From the NCBI GenBank assembly GCA_014802345.1, contig JAAVCM010000006.1, forward strand, positions 20,766-57,596: DNA of 36,831 bases, given 5' to 3'. Every line of letters begins with the position of its first letter. The first letter of the stretch is position 1. The DNA comes from Bacteroides sp. Lineage in GTDB: Bacteria; Bacteroidota; Bacteroidia; Bacteroidales; Muribaculaceae. A program made the position numbers and the translations under genes. Under the pieces are notes generated by a model. It was given only the letters and a program-made list of their open reading frames with translations. It did no database searches and had not been told where the DNA came from. Of this stretch, positions 8,373-16,910 are shown one piece after another.

Positions 8373-9772
8373 ACGAGAGCTTCCAAGAGAACCTCTAGAA
8401 TCGGGCGGTCAGTCCCCGTAAGGTTGATTTCACCTACCGCATTGTCAGGATTCATCTGCACCTTGACTCCCAATCCGTAGTCAGGCATACCCCCGCCAAG
8501 GACTTTGAGAGTGGGGAGTGAAAATGACAACGCACCCACCTTGCCGCCGAACACAGGGGCAAGGGAGTTCTGACGGCCGGACTCGAAGGGGAAATTGCTG
8601 ACGGCCAGATAACCGTCCACATTACCCAGATAGATATTCATGCCGTATTGCGGAATCATCATCACACCGTTGCCGACATCTTTCGGGCTTACCCCAGCCA
8701 TGAACATCGAGCTGCGCATCATCCCCATAACGTCGTTGATTTTCTGCTGAGGGAGATGAACCATAGCGATAAACTGCCAGTTGCCGAAGTCCGGATCTGT
8801 ATATGCCTCAGGTGTCGCAGGACCTGCCGCGAAGAGGACTGTTCCGTCAACCGACTGGAGATAAGGGATGACAGCCGAAATCATCCCCTGAGTCTGGAAG
8901 CCGCCGAAAGTTCCGATGGCCGCCGTGAGAACCGACCAGTCAAATTCAGGAGTGATGCCGAATCCGAGTGCGATATTGAAATTCCCGGGAACGTAGGCGA
9001 GTACCGCCGGATTGATTTCCTGCATCCCTGCGACAGCGACAGGCTTTCCGTCCGCCTCAATCATCGAGCTGTTGCCCACGAGTTTATTGTCATTGACGTT
9101 GAGAGTCAGTGTGGCCCACTTGACTTCGAGGTTGGGATTCTCACCCTTGGCACCTTTCTTGTTCTTCTCAGCGTTGCCCTGACGCGCGGCAATGTTGATG
9201 AGATTGTCCTCGGCAAGAAGCTGCACGAGACCGGTCATCGCACCGATGGCCGACTTTTTCGCATCATCCATCAGACCTTCGATGACCTTTACCGCCTCCG
9301 AAGGTTTTTCCGTGGTGAACCACACGCGTTCATCGTCGAGAAGCACGGCCATCGTGCCGACCTTACCGCAGGTGTAGCCCCCGGTCTCGTCAGTCCAGTT
9401 TATCTCAGGTGCGGTTGCCTCCTTAAACTTCTTGCGGTCCGAAACTGAAAGCACTGCGAAGAATTTACCCTCACCGCTCTGTCCCCAGTAAGTTTCATCC
9501 ACATTACATACGCCTGACGCATCCATGCACCCGATAAGATTGACTATCGCTGTCAGTCGCTCGGGAGCATCCATACCGGCAGGAACCACCGCAGCATCAT
9601 TCTCGTATCTGCATCCGGCCTTATCAAGCACGGATTTCAGCCTCACCGACCCGACGATGTCGACAGACGACGGAATCACATCAAGGAGCTTCTGCTCTTT
9701 GGAACACGACACAGCCAGCAGGCCGAAAAGAATCGCCGTCAGCAACGGCAAAGTGAAAAGTCTGGATTTCAT
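8369..9772 (-). CDS. DUF4836-like lipoprotein
   Basis: 467 residues from the ATG giving MKSRLFTLPLL. This start places a lipoprotein signal with lipobox LLAVSCSK at the very N-terminus (Cys at about 23) and follows the promoter at 9815-9845; a longer upstream frame runs through the promoter and is not coding. The mature protein starts IPSSVDIVGSVRLKSVL and ends with an AVGEINLTG-type strand, which resembles Bacteroidetes DUF4836 proteins of unknown function. It has no enzyme motif I recognise. Being first in an operon with an ATPase and an FtsX-like permease, it may be the lipid-anchored partner of that transporter. Confidence 0.7.
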   Translation of the reverse strand: MKSRLFTLPLLTAILFGLLAVSCSKEQKLLDVIPSSVDIVGSVRLKSVLDKAGCRYENDAAVVPAGMDAPERLTAIVNLIGCMDASGVCNVDETYWGQSGEGKFFAVLSVSDRKKFKEATAPEINWTDETGGYTCGKVGTMAVLLDDERVWFTTEKPSEAVKVIEGLMDDAKKSAIGAMTGLVQLLAEDNLINIAARQGNAEKNKKGAKGENPNLEVKWATLTLNVNDNKLVGNSSMIEADGKPVAVAGMQEINPAVLAYVPGNFNIALGFGITPEFDWSVLTAAIGTFGGFQTQGMISAVIPYLQSVDGTVLFAAGPATPEAYTDPDFGNWQFIAMVHLPQQKINDVMGMMRSSMFMAGVSPKDVGNGVMMIPQYGMNIYLGNVDGYLAVSNFPFESGRQNSLAPVFGGKVGALSFSLPTLKVLGGGMPDYGLGVKVQMNPDNAVGEINLTGTDRPILEVLLEALV

Positions 9773-9814
9773 ATCGTTAATTCTGAATCTTGTATTGTTA
9801 GACATGGAGTTCTG

Positions 9815-9845
9815 CAAACTTACAAACAAACCTCCACATTGCCAA
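9815..9845 (-). promoter_or_regulatory. Promoter of the lipoprotein-ABC operon
   Basis: On the minus strand TTG (9845-9843) is followed after exactly 20 bases by TAAGTTTG (9822-9815), a perfect TTG-N20-TAnnTTTG arrangement. Transcription should begin near 9808, about 36 bases before the lipoprotein ATG. This shows that the three-gene operon is separate from the flippase operon that ends just upstream. Confidence 0.75.
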
Positions 9846-9861
9846 GATTCCGCAGCTTTTT

Positions 9862-11280
9862 TTATTGCATAATCAAGCCCTTCAATCTTACGAGCGATAC
9901 GGCTCCCGCGACTATGCCTATCGGAAGCACCGCGAGGGAGCCGACAGTTCCGGCCAAGACGATTGATCCGACAGTTATAGCGAAAATTAACGACGCAGAC
10001 AGCAGAGGGCGCATTGGGAGAGTGAGCCGGTAACGGACACGGTAGGCGATGCCGACTATCAGGACATAGAGGAGATACCACAAGGTGTAGCTGACCCCGA
10101 GACCGGCAATCCCCCACTCCTTGTAGCACACGATGTTGAGCGCAAGCCCCGCCACTCCGCTGAGCGATTCGGTCATCAGGAATGTCACACCGTCACCCTT
10201 GGCAAGTATGACGTAGGACATACAGTAGGATACTCCGCGGAGAACCACTCCCGCCATCGCAACCGTGATGAAGGGGACGATTGGGGTGAACTGACTGTCG
10301 TAAAGCAACCGCACAATCCACGGGGCGAGTGAGATAAAAACCGTGACCGCCGGAAGGAGCATCAGCAGGATTACCATCATTTCATGGCCGACATAGACAT
10401 TCAGCCGGCGGCGCGAGGCGACCACCGAGGCAAGCCGCGGATAATATTCCGTGGCAAGTGCGGTGAAGATAAGTCCGACATAGCGGTTGACCATCGTGTA
10501 GCCCGCCTGATAGAATCCCACCGCCGTGTCGCCTCCACGATGGTTGAGCCACGCGATGAACACATAGCTCAGAGCCTGCACAGTGAAGTCGGCCGCAGTC
10601 AAGTAGAGACCGAGGATGATGAAACGCCGTCCGCGCGACAATGTCTCACCCATGCTCAAACCCGATGGCGGCACCACGCGCGGTCTGAAACAGGCGGTAG
10701 CCACACAGGTGGCGAGTGAATAGGCCATGATGGAGGGAACAACACTGTCAAGCCCCCAGAAATAATACATGGGGACAGAAACCACCAGTCCGGCGACCGC
10801 ACCCCATACCGATGCTTTCGCAAGCGAGCCGAGTGCGCCAAGTCCCTGCATGACAGCTTCCTCGGCATTAGCGACAGAGATAAAGAAAAGCACACCGGCG
10901 AGAGCTATGTAGCTCAACGTATGCGAGCCATCGCCAAAGGTCCAGCGGCTCAAAAGCGGTGCGGCAGCGGCCATCAGCACGGCACCGAAGACTCCGAGCA
11001 TCCAGCCCCAGCGCCTCACCACCCCGACCATCATCGAGCGTGCGGGTGGGGACGGCTGCGAAGCGATGTCGCGCACGGCACTTGAACGCATACCGAGTTG
11101 CGAGAGGGTACGGACGGTGTCGACCGCACCGTTGAAGATTCCGAAAAGCCCCACACCCGCAGGACCGAGCCATATTGCTATGAGTTTTGTCCGTACAACG
11201 CCGAAGATAATCTGGAGCATCCTGACACCACCGAAAATCGCCATGGCTTTCAGGACACGTCCCGACACCGACCCGCTCAT
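9862..11280 (-). CDS. Wzx-like polysaccharide/lipid-linked sugar flippase
   Basis: 472 residues from the ATG that overlaps the stop of the upstream glycosyltransferase (ATGA); the open frame extends further upstream, but that part lies inside the neighbour. About 12-14 hydrophobic helices, an N-terminal GVRMLQIIFGVVRTKLIAIW and a GVGLFGIFN segment are typical of the polysaccharide-specific MOP/MATE branch (O-antigen translocases). Such proteins flip undecaprenyl-linked oligosaccharides across the inner membrane. It is last in an operon with two glycosyltransferases. No Wzy polymerase is visible, so the product may be a short oligosaccharide rather than a repeat polymer. Confidence 0.85.
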   Translation of the reverse strand: MSGSVSGRVLKAMAIFGGVRMLQIIFGVVRTKLIAIWLGPAGVGLFGIFNGAVDTVRTLSQLGMRSSAVRDIASQPSPPARSMMVGVVRRWGWMLGVFGAVLMAAAAPLLSRWTFGDGSHTLSYIALAGVLFFISVANAEEAVMQGLGALGSLAKASVWGAVAGLVVSVPMYYFWGLDSVVPSIMAYSLATCVATACFRPRVVPPSGLSMGETLSRGRRFIILGLYLTAADFTVQALSYVFIAWLNHRGGDTAVGFYQAGYTMVNRYVGLIFTALATEYYPRLASVVASRRRLNVYVGHEMMVILLMLLPAVTVFISLAPWIVRLLYDSQFTPIVPFITVAMAGVVLRGVSYCMSYVILAKGDGVTFLMTESLSGVAGLALNIVCYKEWGIAGLGVSYTLWYLLYVLIVGIAYRVRYRLTLPMRPLLSASLIFAITVGSIVLAGTVGSLAVLPIGIVAGAVSLVRLKGLIMQ

Positions 11281-12113
11281 CGGCGCGCCTCCTTCCAAGG
11301 GATATTGACCTTGTACATTCCTATGGCAAGACCATGAATAAGCTCCTTCAATGCCTTGAAAAATGGAGCCTGTCCGCTCCCGGAAAGCCGCTTTGCCTTC
11401 ATCAACAGACGCGCCGGATAGGTCAGCGGATAGGCAAAGTAGAGATACGCCCCCCACGCCCTGATGACAAGGGGATCGGAAATGACACCCTGCCGCCCGG
11501 TCGTAGGGCCCGAATGTGTAGTGATGACAATCGGGAAGAAGCGGCAGTTGAGATCCAGCTTACGCGCGGTGAGCAGAAACATCTCCTCCTCGGCGGCATG
11601 GAGCCACGGCGACCCAAGCCCGAAGGCAGCGGGGAAGCGGAGTTTTGCGCCAAGTCCGCGCGGGCGGACGGCTATCTCAAAAGATGTCTGGTAGAAGCCT
11701 TTCGGCAGACCTTTCGTCAGGTCACATTCTTCGGCGGGATAGGTCTTGGTTACCTTGCCATCCTTCCCGACATACATGAACGAAGCATAGTCAAGAGCCG
11801 GATTCTCCTCGAACACCCGTCTGACGGCTTCAATCTGGTCGGGAGTGTAGCGTAAATCATCGTCAGCTATCAGATAGATGTCGGCCGTCGAAGACTCGAT
11901 GGCATTGTTGCGGTTGTGACTCAGCCCTTTCTGCCCGAGTAGAAGGATGGTCATGTCGTCGCGGCCGGCAAGTGACTCAGGCACCGGGGCATCGCCATGC
12001 TGCTGCCATGACACGATGTAGCGCACGCCGTCGAGACGCGGCAGTTGCATCGCTTCAACGCGTTGAAGTCCTGATGGAGTATGGGTGGCTATAAGAACAT
12101 CGAGTGTCAGCAT
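11277..12113 (-). CDS. Glycosyltransferase, GT-A (family 2-like)
   Basis: 278 residues from the ATG giving MLTLDVLIATHTPSG; upstream in-frame codons lie in the gene before. The N-terminal strand LDVLIATHTP, the block GLSHNRNNAI (63-72) and the Asp-rich metal site LIADDDLRYT (81-90) are the marks of a GT-A nucleotide-sugar transferase. The C-terminal part has a hydrophobic, aromatic region (about 220-240) that may touch the membrane. It lies between a GT-B enzyme and the flippase and probably adds a sugar to a lipid-linked glycan on the cytoplasmic face. Donor and acceptor cannot be told from the sequence. Confidence 0.82.
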   Translation of the reverse strand: MLTLDVLIATHTPSGLQRVEAMQLPRLDGVRYIVSWQQHGDAPVPESLAGRDDMTILLLGQKGLSHNRNNAIESSTADIYLIADDDLRYTPDQIEAVRRVFEENPALDYASFMYVGKDGKVTKTYPAEECDLTKGLPKGFYQTSFEIAVRPRGLGAKLRFPAAFGLGSPWLHAAEEEMFLLTARKLDLNCRFFPIVITTHSGPTTGRQGVISDPLVIRAWGAYLYFAYPLTYPARLLMKAKRLSGSGQAPFFKALKELIHGLAIGMYKVNIPWKEARR

Positions 12114-12168
12114 GGCATTTATATTGTATATGGAATTTATTCTGTTATTGTCTGTATAAGCGATGAGG

Positions 12169-13305
12169 TTAACGTTCATCAAGCCGACGGTGCCAGAAGT
12201 CGAGGGCGCGTTGTGCCACCAGACGGTAGTCATTGTGCCTGACCACAAATTCCCTACCCTGAATCCCTCGCGGACGTATCTGCTCGGGATGGGCGACCAC
12301 ATCTTCAAGTGCGCTGACCACAGATTCGTATGTCGGCTCGACATGAATCACCGGACGCAGTTCCTTCTCTCCTATGAAGTCATAGAACTCAGGCGCACCG
12401 CCTGAGACGGTGTTGAGTCCGTAGGCCATAGCTTGGAGGGCATTTGTGGCTGGGGTGTAGCTGTAAAGCTGGTCGAGGACTACATGGGCGGAGCGCAGAA
12501 GCTGAAGATATTCGTCGTAAGGACGATTTTCGACAATCACCAGTTCGGCACGGTCGGGGTGACGGCCGACGACGGCACGCGCGGCCGCCTCCATCACGTC
12601 AGTACCCTTTTCAAGGAGACGGTTGCGGTATCGACCGAGGAAAAAACGCACTTTTTCGGGACGCTCCGGGAGTTCGACCGGGCGGAGGGCATCCGTGTCA
12701 ATCGGAATCCCCAGATAGCCGATGGACTCCTCCGGGTGGGAGCGGCGGAGGGCGACATGATACTCGTAGAGTACCGACATAGCGCCGTCGACCGACGAAT
12801 GGATATGGGTGTCGAGCCGGCGCATATCTTCCGTAAGCCATGCGTCGCATATTCCCGGATTGGCGCGTAGATACGGGGAGTCCTCGCCGTAGATTTTAAA
12901 CTCGTTGTATCTGAGTGGGGTCGTCGGGTCAAGACACTCGGCGACATAGTTGGAATCTGTCCCCAGAGCGGTGTAGAATATCGAACGGTTGTTGGCTTTA
13001 AGATAGTCGAAAAAACTCCCTTTGCGTCCGGGACGCAGTTCGATGAAACTCTGCGACCCGATGGTCACTATGTCGAAACCGCGCATCTTCTGCCTGAGTC
13101 CGCAGTTCAGCCTCAGCCAGAGGTCAAGCCCTCCGAATTTACCCTTGAAACGTCGCCGCAGGTCGATGTCACGCCCTGTGTTGAGCCAGTAGCCTCCGTT
13201 GGAGGCCACTACTGTCTCGTGACCCAGTTCGTTCAACCCGCGCGCGAGAGTGCGGTGATACGATGAGGCATCGCCGACAAAAAGTATTTTCAAAGGGTCG
13301 TTCAT
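12169..13305 (-). CDS. Glycosyltransferase, GT-B fold (GT1/GT4-like)
   Basis: 378 residues. The N-terminus LKILFVGDASSYHRTLARGL is a Rossmann-type opening. The C-terminal half has FFLGRYRNRLLEKGTDVMEAA, an LVIVENRPYDEYLQLL stretch and AHVVLDQLYSYTPATNALQAMAYGLN, which are the donor-site segments of GT4-like enzymes. The usual EX7E glutamates are only partly kept: APEFYDF is in the right area. It starts 39 bases after the GNAT-like gene and is followed after 55 bases by the GT-A gene, all in one direction. The sugar used is unknown. Confidence 0.78.
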   Translation of the reverse strand: MNDPLKILFVGDASSYHRTLARGLNELGHETVVASNGGYWLNTGRDIDLRRRFKGKFGGLDLWLRLNCGLRQKMRGFDIVTIGSQSFIELRPGRKGSFFDYLKANNRSIFYTALGTDSNYVAECLDPTTPLRYNEFKIYGEDSPYLRANPGICDAWLTEDMRRLDTHIHSSVDGAMSVLYEYHVALRRSHPEESIGYLGIPIDTDALRPVELPERPEKVRFFLGRYRNRLLEKGTDVMEAAARAVVGRHPDRAELVIVENRPYDEYLQLLRSAHVVLDQLYSYTPATNALQAMAYGLNTVSGGAPEFYDFIGEKELRPVIHVEPTYESVVSALEDVVAHPEQIRPRGIQGREFVVRHNDYRLVAQRALDFWHRRLDER

Positions 13306-13344
13306 GGAAAAGGTCAGAGGGTTAGGAAGACTGGACGAGAAGGG

Positions 13345-14475
13345 TCAGAGCTTCTTGCGGTAGGCACGGCGGCGACGGTGCTGACGCTTCTCGAAGTAGT
13401 CCCACTGCGACTGCACCTGCGAGTTGCTTTCGAGTTCGAGGTTTGTTTCGGCAAACTTCACCCCGTTTTTGATATAGAGGTTCAGTAGGTCATAGAAAAA
13501 GAGCGAGTTGACACCCTTTGACTGATATTCGGGCTTGACGGCTATCAGCAGCAGGTCGATGACATCGTTATAGCCCTTCATCGCTTTGAGGATGTGGTAC
13601 CATCCGGTCGGGAAAAGCCGTCCGCGGCACTTGCGGAGCGCCTTTGAGAGCGATGGGAGCGAGATGCCGACACCGACAAGTTCATCATTGGCATCGACCA
13701 CAACGCTGACATATTCAAGGCGGAGGATGCTCAGATACATATCAATGTAGTATTCAATCTGCCGCTCCGTCAGGGTGCAGTAGCCGTAAAGGTTGGCGTA
13801 TGCCTCATTGATTAGGTGGAAGAGCGCATGGCCGTAGTCATCCTTGATTTTCTTCGCGGAGGTGTATTTGAGTATCCTCAGATTGTACTTTTTCAGCACT
13901 ATCTCTGCTATACGGGTCATCTTCTCGGGAACTTTATCGGGAACGGTGATGCGATATTCCACCCAGTCGGTGTCCTTTTTGTAGCCGAGACGCTCGACGT
14001 GACGCGGATAGTAGGGATAGTTGTAGATGGTGGCCATCGTACCCATCTCGTCGAACCCCTCGACGAGCATACCCTCGCGGTCCATGTCGGTGAATCCCAT
14101 CGGCCCTATGATTTCGGTCATGCCGCGGTCACGCGCCCACTGCTCGGCGGTGGCGAAAAGCTCGTCGACCACATCGTTGTCATTGATGAAATCGACGAAG
14201 CCGAAGCGTGCCTGCTTCTTGCCGGTTGACTCGTTGAGGCGGTCGTTTATGATAGCCGTGATGCGTCCTGCCGGCTTGCCGTCGCGGTAAGCCATGAATG
14301 ACTGGGCGCGACAATAGTCAAAGGCGGGATTCTTTTCGGGAAGAAGCGTATGCACCTCATCGAAAATCAGATTGGGCACATAGTAGTCGTTCCCATCGTA
14401 GAGGTCAATCCCGAAATTTACATATTTCTTTATCTGTGTCTTGGTAGGCTCGATGGCCTTTATCGTAACCGGCAT
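13345..14475 (-). CDS. GNAT-like acyltransferase (large, two-domain)
   Basis: 376 residues, about twice a single GNAT domain. The N-terminal half contains FMAYRDGKPAGRITAIIN (65-82) and a GFVDFINDNDVVDELFATAEQWARDRG stretch followed by IIGPMGFTDMDREGMLVEGFD, which is shared by Bacteroidetes proteins annotated as N-acetyltransferase (YghO-like). The C-terminal part (VGVGISLPSL, then KPEYQSKGVNSLFFYDLL) reads like a second acetyl-CoA-type domain. No substrate is known for this family. It follows the pseudokinase gene with a 2-base gap and precedes two glycosyltransferases, so a role in acylating a glycan or lipid precursor is plausible but unproven. Confidence 0.7.
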   Translation of the reverse strand: MPVTIKAIEPTKTQIKKYVNFGIDLYDGNDYYVPNLIFDEVHTLLPEKNPAFDYCRAQSFMAYRDGKPAGRITAIINDRLNESTGKKQARFGFVDFINDNDVVDELFATAEQWARDRGMTEIIGPMGFTDMDREGMLVEGFDEMGTMATIYNYPYYPRHVERLGYKKDTDWVEYRITVPDKVPEKMTRIAEIVLKKYNLRILKYTSAKKIKDDYGHALFHLINEAYANLYGYCTLTERQIEYYIDMYLSILRLEYVSVVVDANDELVGVGISLPSLSKALRKCRGRLFPTGWYHILKAMKGYNDVIDLLLIAVKPEYQSKGVNSLFFYDLLNLYIKNGVKFAETNLELESNSQVQSQWDYFEKRQHRRRRAYRKKL

Positions 14476-14477
14476 AG

Positions 14478-15296
14478 TCAGTTGATGGATTCGGTTGTGA
14501 TGCTGTTAGCTGTGTCAGAGGAGGGTACGGGACGGTAAGGAGAGTTGAGCCAGAGGAGAAGGGCTATCATGGCCAGAAGGAAGGCGATGACGGCGATATA
14601 GATAAGATTGAGTTTGCGGTCGGCAAGCGCCAGACGCAGCGAACTGACATCGTGGTAGCGTTTCGACGGGTCTTCGCTCATGCAGCGTTCCGCCACCTTG
14701 CGCAGACGGGGGTGAGGAGTCCCGACAGCGTCGAGGGCGGCTGAAAGAACCTTGCCGTAATTGTAGATGTCCTCGTTTGCATCGGTCGGTGTGATATGGG
14801 TCTTCTGGTCGAAGCCGACATCAATCAGTTTGAGGTTGCCCACATTCTCCGTGAATATGATGCGTGAGGGGGTGAGGGGATGATGCTCGAGATGATTGGT
14901 CTGTATGTAGTCGAGAGCATCGAGGAGCTGGTGCTGGAGTTTATAGAGATGTTCCTCGGTGACCTTCCCTTCGCGGATTAGCTTGGCGAGGGAGTCGCCA
15001 TAGACATCGTCGGTGATGATGCACATTCCCAGCCCGGGAACCTCCTCGAAATCATTTATCATGATGATATGGGGATGGGCGAGGTTGTAGCGCACGTCAA
15101 ACTCCTTCTCGATCATCTGCTCATACTCGGGGACACCCTTGTATTCCGGGCGGAGAGTTTTGAGCATCAACCATTTGCCGAATTTCTTGGCGGTATAGAC
15201 ATGGTAAAATTCCTCGTCCCATTCGGGAAGATGCTCTATCTCGGTCCATTTGGGCGCGGAGGACATGACAGAAGGATTTGAGGTATTGCCGTCCAT
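14478..15296 (-). CDS. Membrane-anchored protein kinase-like protein, probable pseudokinase
   Basis: 272 residues. A protein kinase-like domain (about 25-225) is followed by one membrane helix (about 231-250, LIYIAVIAFLLAMIALLLWL) and a short tail, so the domain faces the cytoplasm. The ATP-side lysine is present (LMLKTLR, Lys46) and so is a helix-C glutamate region (MIEKEFDVRYNLAHPHII). The catalytic loop is altered: where HRDLKPEN is expected the sequence is EHHPLTPSR, without the catalytic Asp or the Asn. The DFG motif reads DVG (159-161). I infer that it binds rather than phosphorylates. A second ATG is at residue 11. It leads the glycan operon and may act as a regulator or scaffold for it. 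Confidence 0.75.
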   Translation of the reverse strand: MDGNTSNPSVMSSAPKWTEIEHLPEWDEEFYHVYTAKKFGKWLMLKTLRPEYKGVPEYEQMIEKEFDVRYNLAHPHIIMINDFEEVPGLGMCIITDDVYGDSLAKLIREGKVTEEHLYKLQHQLLDALDYIQTNHLEHHPLTPSRIIFTENVGNLKLIDVGFDQKTHITPTDANEDIYNYGKVLSAALDAVGTPHPRLRKVAERCMSEDPSKRYHDVSSLRLALADRKLNLIYIAVIAFLLAMIALLLWLNSPYRPVPSSDTANSITTESIN

Positions 15297-15333
15297 ATTA
15301 TCAATGATTTGGGGTCAGAGGGGTTTCAAAGTG

Positions 15334-15341
15334 CAAATATA
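15334..15341 (-). promoter_or_regulatory. Putative -7 box of the pseudokinase/glycan operon
   Basis: TATATTTG on the minus strand matches TAnnTTTG and lies about 38 bases before the pseudokinase ATG. No TTG is found at the -33 distance. The genes behind it (14478 down to 9862) have gaps of 55 bases or less, or overlap, which fits one transcript. Confidence 0.5.
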
Positions 15342-15362
15342 CGAATTTTTTCAAAAACCGCA

Positions 15363-16790
15363 CTATTCACACATAGCTTCGTCGGGATTCATGTAGTAGA
15401 GATGCGACGTGGCGCGCGAGGTCGCCGTGTAGAGCCAGCGGTAGAAGTCGAGTCCCTGCGCTTCGGGAGGTATGCCACCCATGTCGACAAACACGTTGGG
15501 CCACTGCGCGCCCTGCGCCTTATGGCAGGTGACGGCGTAGGCATATTTGACTTGGAGGGCATTGAAATATTCATCGGTCCGCAGGCGGCGCAGACGGGTC
15601 TCGTAGGGGACATCGGGCGCGTTGACCTCCGGGTCGGCCATGCGTGCCTGAGCGAGTGTCTCCATGCGCTCACGCGAGAGCGAGGCACTTTCGTCGGTGA
15701 GGGTGTCGAGGAAAATCCTGCACTCCACGTCCACGTCGCGGTCAGGGAGATTGAGGGTCACGTTGGCAAAGCGGAAGCCATACTTCTCCTCTGTCGAATG
15801 GACAGCCGACACAACGGCGACATCGCCGTTGGCAATGAAGTCGAGTCCCTTGATTTTTGCCGACCATGTGTAGTTGTTCTTGGCTATCAGAAGCCGCTCC
15901 CCTTTGACGAGTTCCTCCTCGTAGTCGAGTATCTGAGAGCGGATACCGAGGTTGAAGGCAGTCGCGCGGCGGTTTGAGCGGGTGATGATGGCGGTCGCCC
16001 CCGGCCCCTCCTCACGGTAGCAGTCGCCGATTGCGTCCAGCACCTCCTCCCCTTCCAGCACGGACACATCCGTATAGCCTGTAAGGATGATTTTCGGTTC
16101 GGGCAGAGGGTCGACGAGCATTGCACGGCGCAGCCATGTGGCGTTGCGCAGAATCCCGGAGTGGCGTGCCTGACGGACGGTGTCGGTGAGAATGGCGCGC
16201 GAGACGTGCAGCCCGAGTTCCTTGTAGCGTTTTGGCGACATGGCTGGACTCTCGACGCACCCGACCGGCGGAAGCTGGGCTACGTCGCCGAGAAGGATGA
16301 GGCGGCAGTTGTCGCCGGTGAACACATATTGCAGCAGGTCTTCGAGCAGTCCGTTGTTGGGGGTCATCGAGGCTGATTCCGATTCGTGGTCACCGATCAT
16401 CGAAGCCTCGTCGACGATGAAGACGGCGTTGGCGAGGCGGTTGTCCTGAAGCGTCGTGAAGCCCGACGAGAGGTTGCCCGACGGTCCGCGGTAGATTTTG
16501 CGGTGGATGGTGTAGGCTGGATGTGCGGAGTGTGCGCTGAACACCTTCGCGGCACGTCCTGTCGGGGCAAGCAGCACCACTGGTCGCTCCACCTCCTCAA
16601 GCGCCTTGACGAGCGCGCCGGTGAGCGACGTCTTGCCCGTGCCGGCATAGCCGTTGATGATGAAAACGGAGTCTGACGGAGTGGCCGACGAGCAGAAACG
16701 CGCCAGCGCGTCAATAAGCAATCCCTGCTGCTTATTGGCGGCATAGGGCAGCTTCGCCCTGACCAAATCTGCAAATTCTCCGACTGTCAT
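15363..16790 (-). CDS. RecD-like superfamily 1 DNA helicase
   Basis: 475 residues. Walker A is INGYAGTGKTSL with Lys53; Walker B is VFIVDEASMIGD (about 123-134); motif III is LILLGDVAQLPPVG; near the C-terminus YAVTCHKAQGAQWPNVFVDM and YTATSRA are motifs V and VI of the UvrD/RecD type. This is shorter than RecD2 and lacks its N-terminal region, matching the stand-alone ATP-dependent RecD-like helicases common in Bacteroidales. The family moves 5' to 3' on single-stranded DNA in repair. No recB or recC genes are nearby. Confidence 0.87.
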   Translation of the reverse strand: MTVGEFADLVRAKLPYAANKQQGLLIDALARFCSSATPSDSVFIINGYAGTGKTSLTGALVKALEEVERPVVLLAPTGRAAKVFSAHSAHPAYTIHRKIYRGPSGNLSSGFTTLQDNRLANAVFIVDEASMIGDHESESASMTPNNGLLEDLLQYVFTGDNCRLILLGDVAQLPPVGCVESPAMSPKRYKELGLHVSRAILTDTVRQARHSGILRNATWLRRAMLVDPLPEPKIILTGYTDVSVLEGEEVLDAIGDCYREEGPGATAIITRSNRRATAFNLGIRSQILDYEEELVKGERLLIAKNNYTWSAKIKGLDFIANGDVAVVSAVHSTEEKYGFRFANVTLNLPDRDVDVECRIFLDTLTDESASLSRERMETLAQARMADPEVNAPDVPYETRLRRLRTDEYFNALQVKYAYAVTCHKAQGAQWPNVFVDMGGIPPEAQGLDFYRWLYTATSRATSHLYYMNPDEAMCE

Positions 16791-16910
16791 AACACTATCT
16801 TAAACGTAAACCCCCACCGGAATAGTTTGTCAGGCAATAATAAAAATGAAAGACAACGCAGCAAAATATCAGGATTTCCCTATATATGCCCTGAACAGAG
16901 TTTAGGGTAC

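Noticed and set aside
8648-9448. Long plus-strand ORF (266 residues) opposite the lipoprotein gene
   Set aside because: It is antisense to a clear lipoprotein with promoter and signal peptide. Its translation is rich in His, Arg and Cys with no domain, as expected for a shadow frame.
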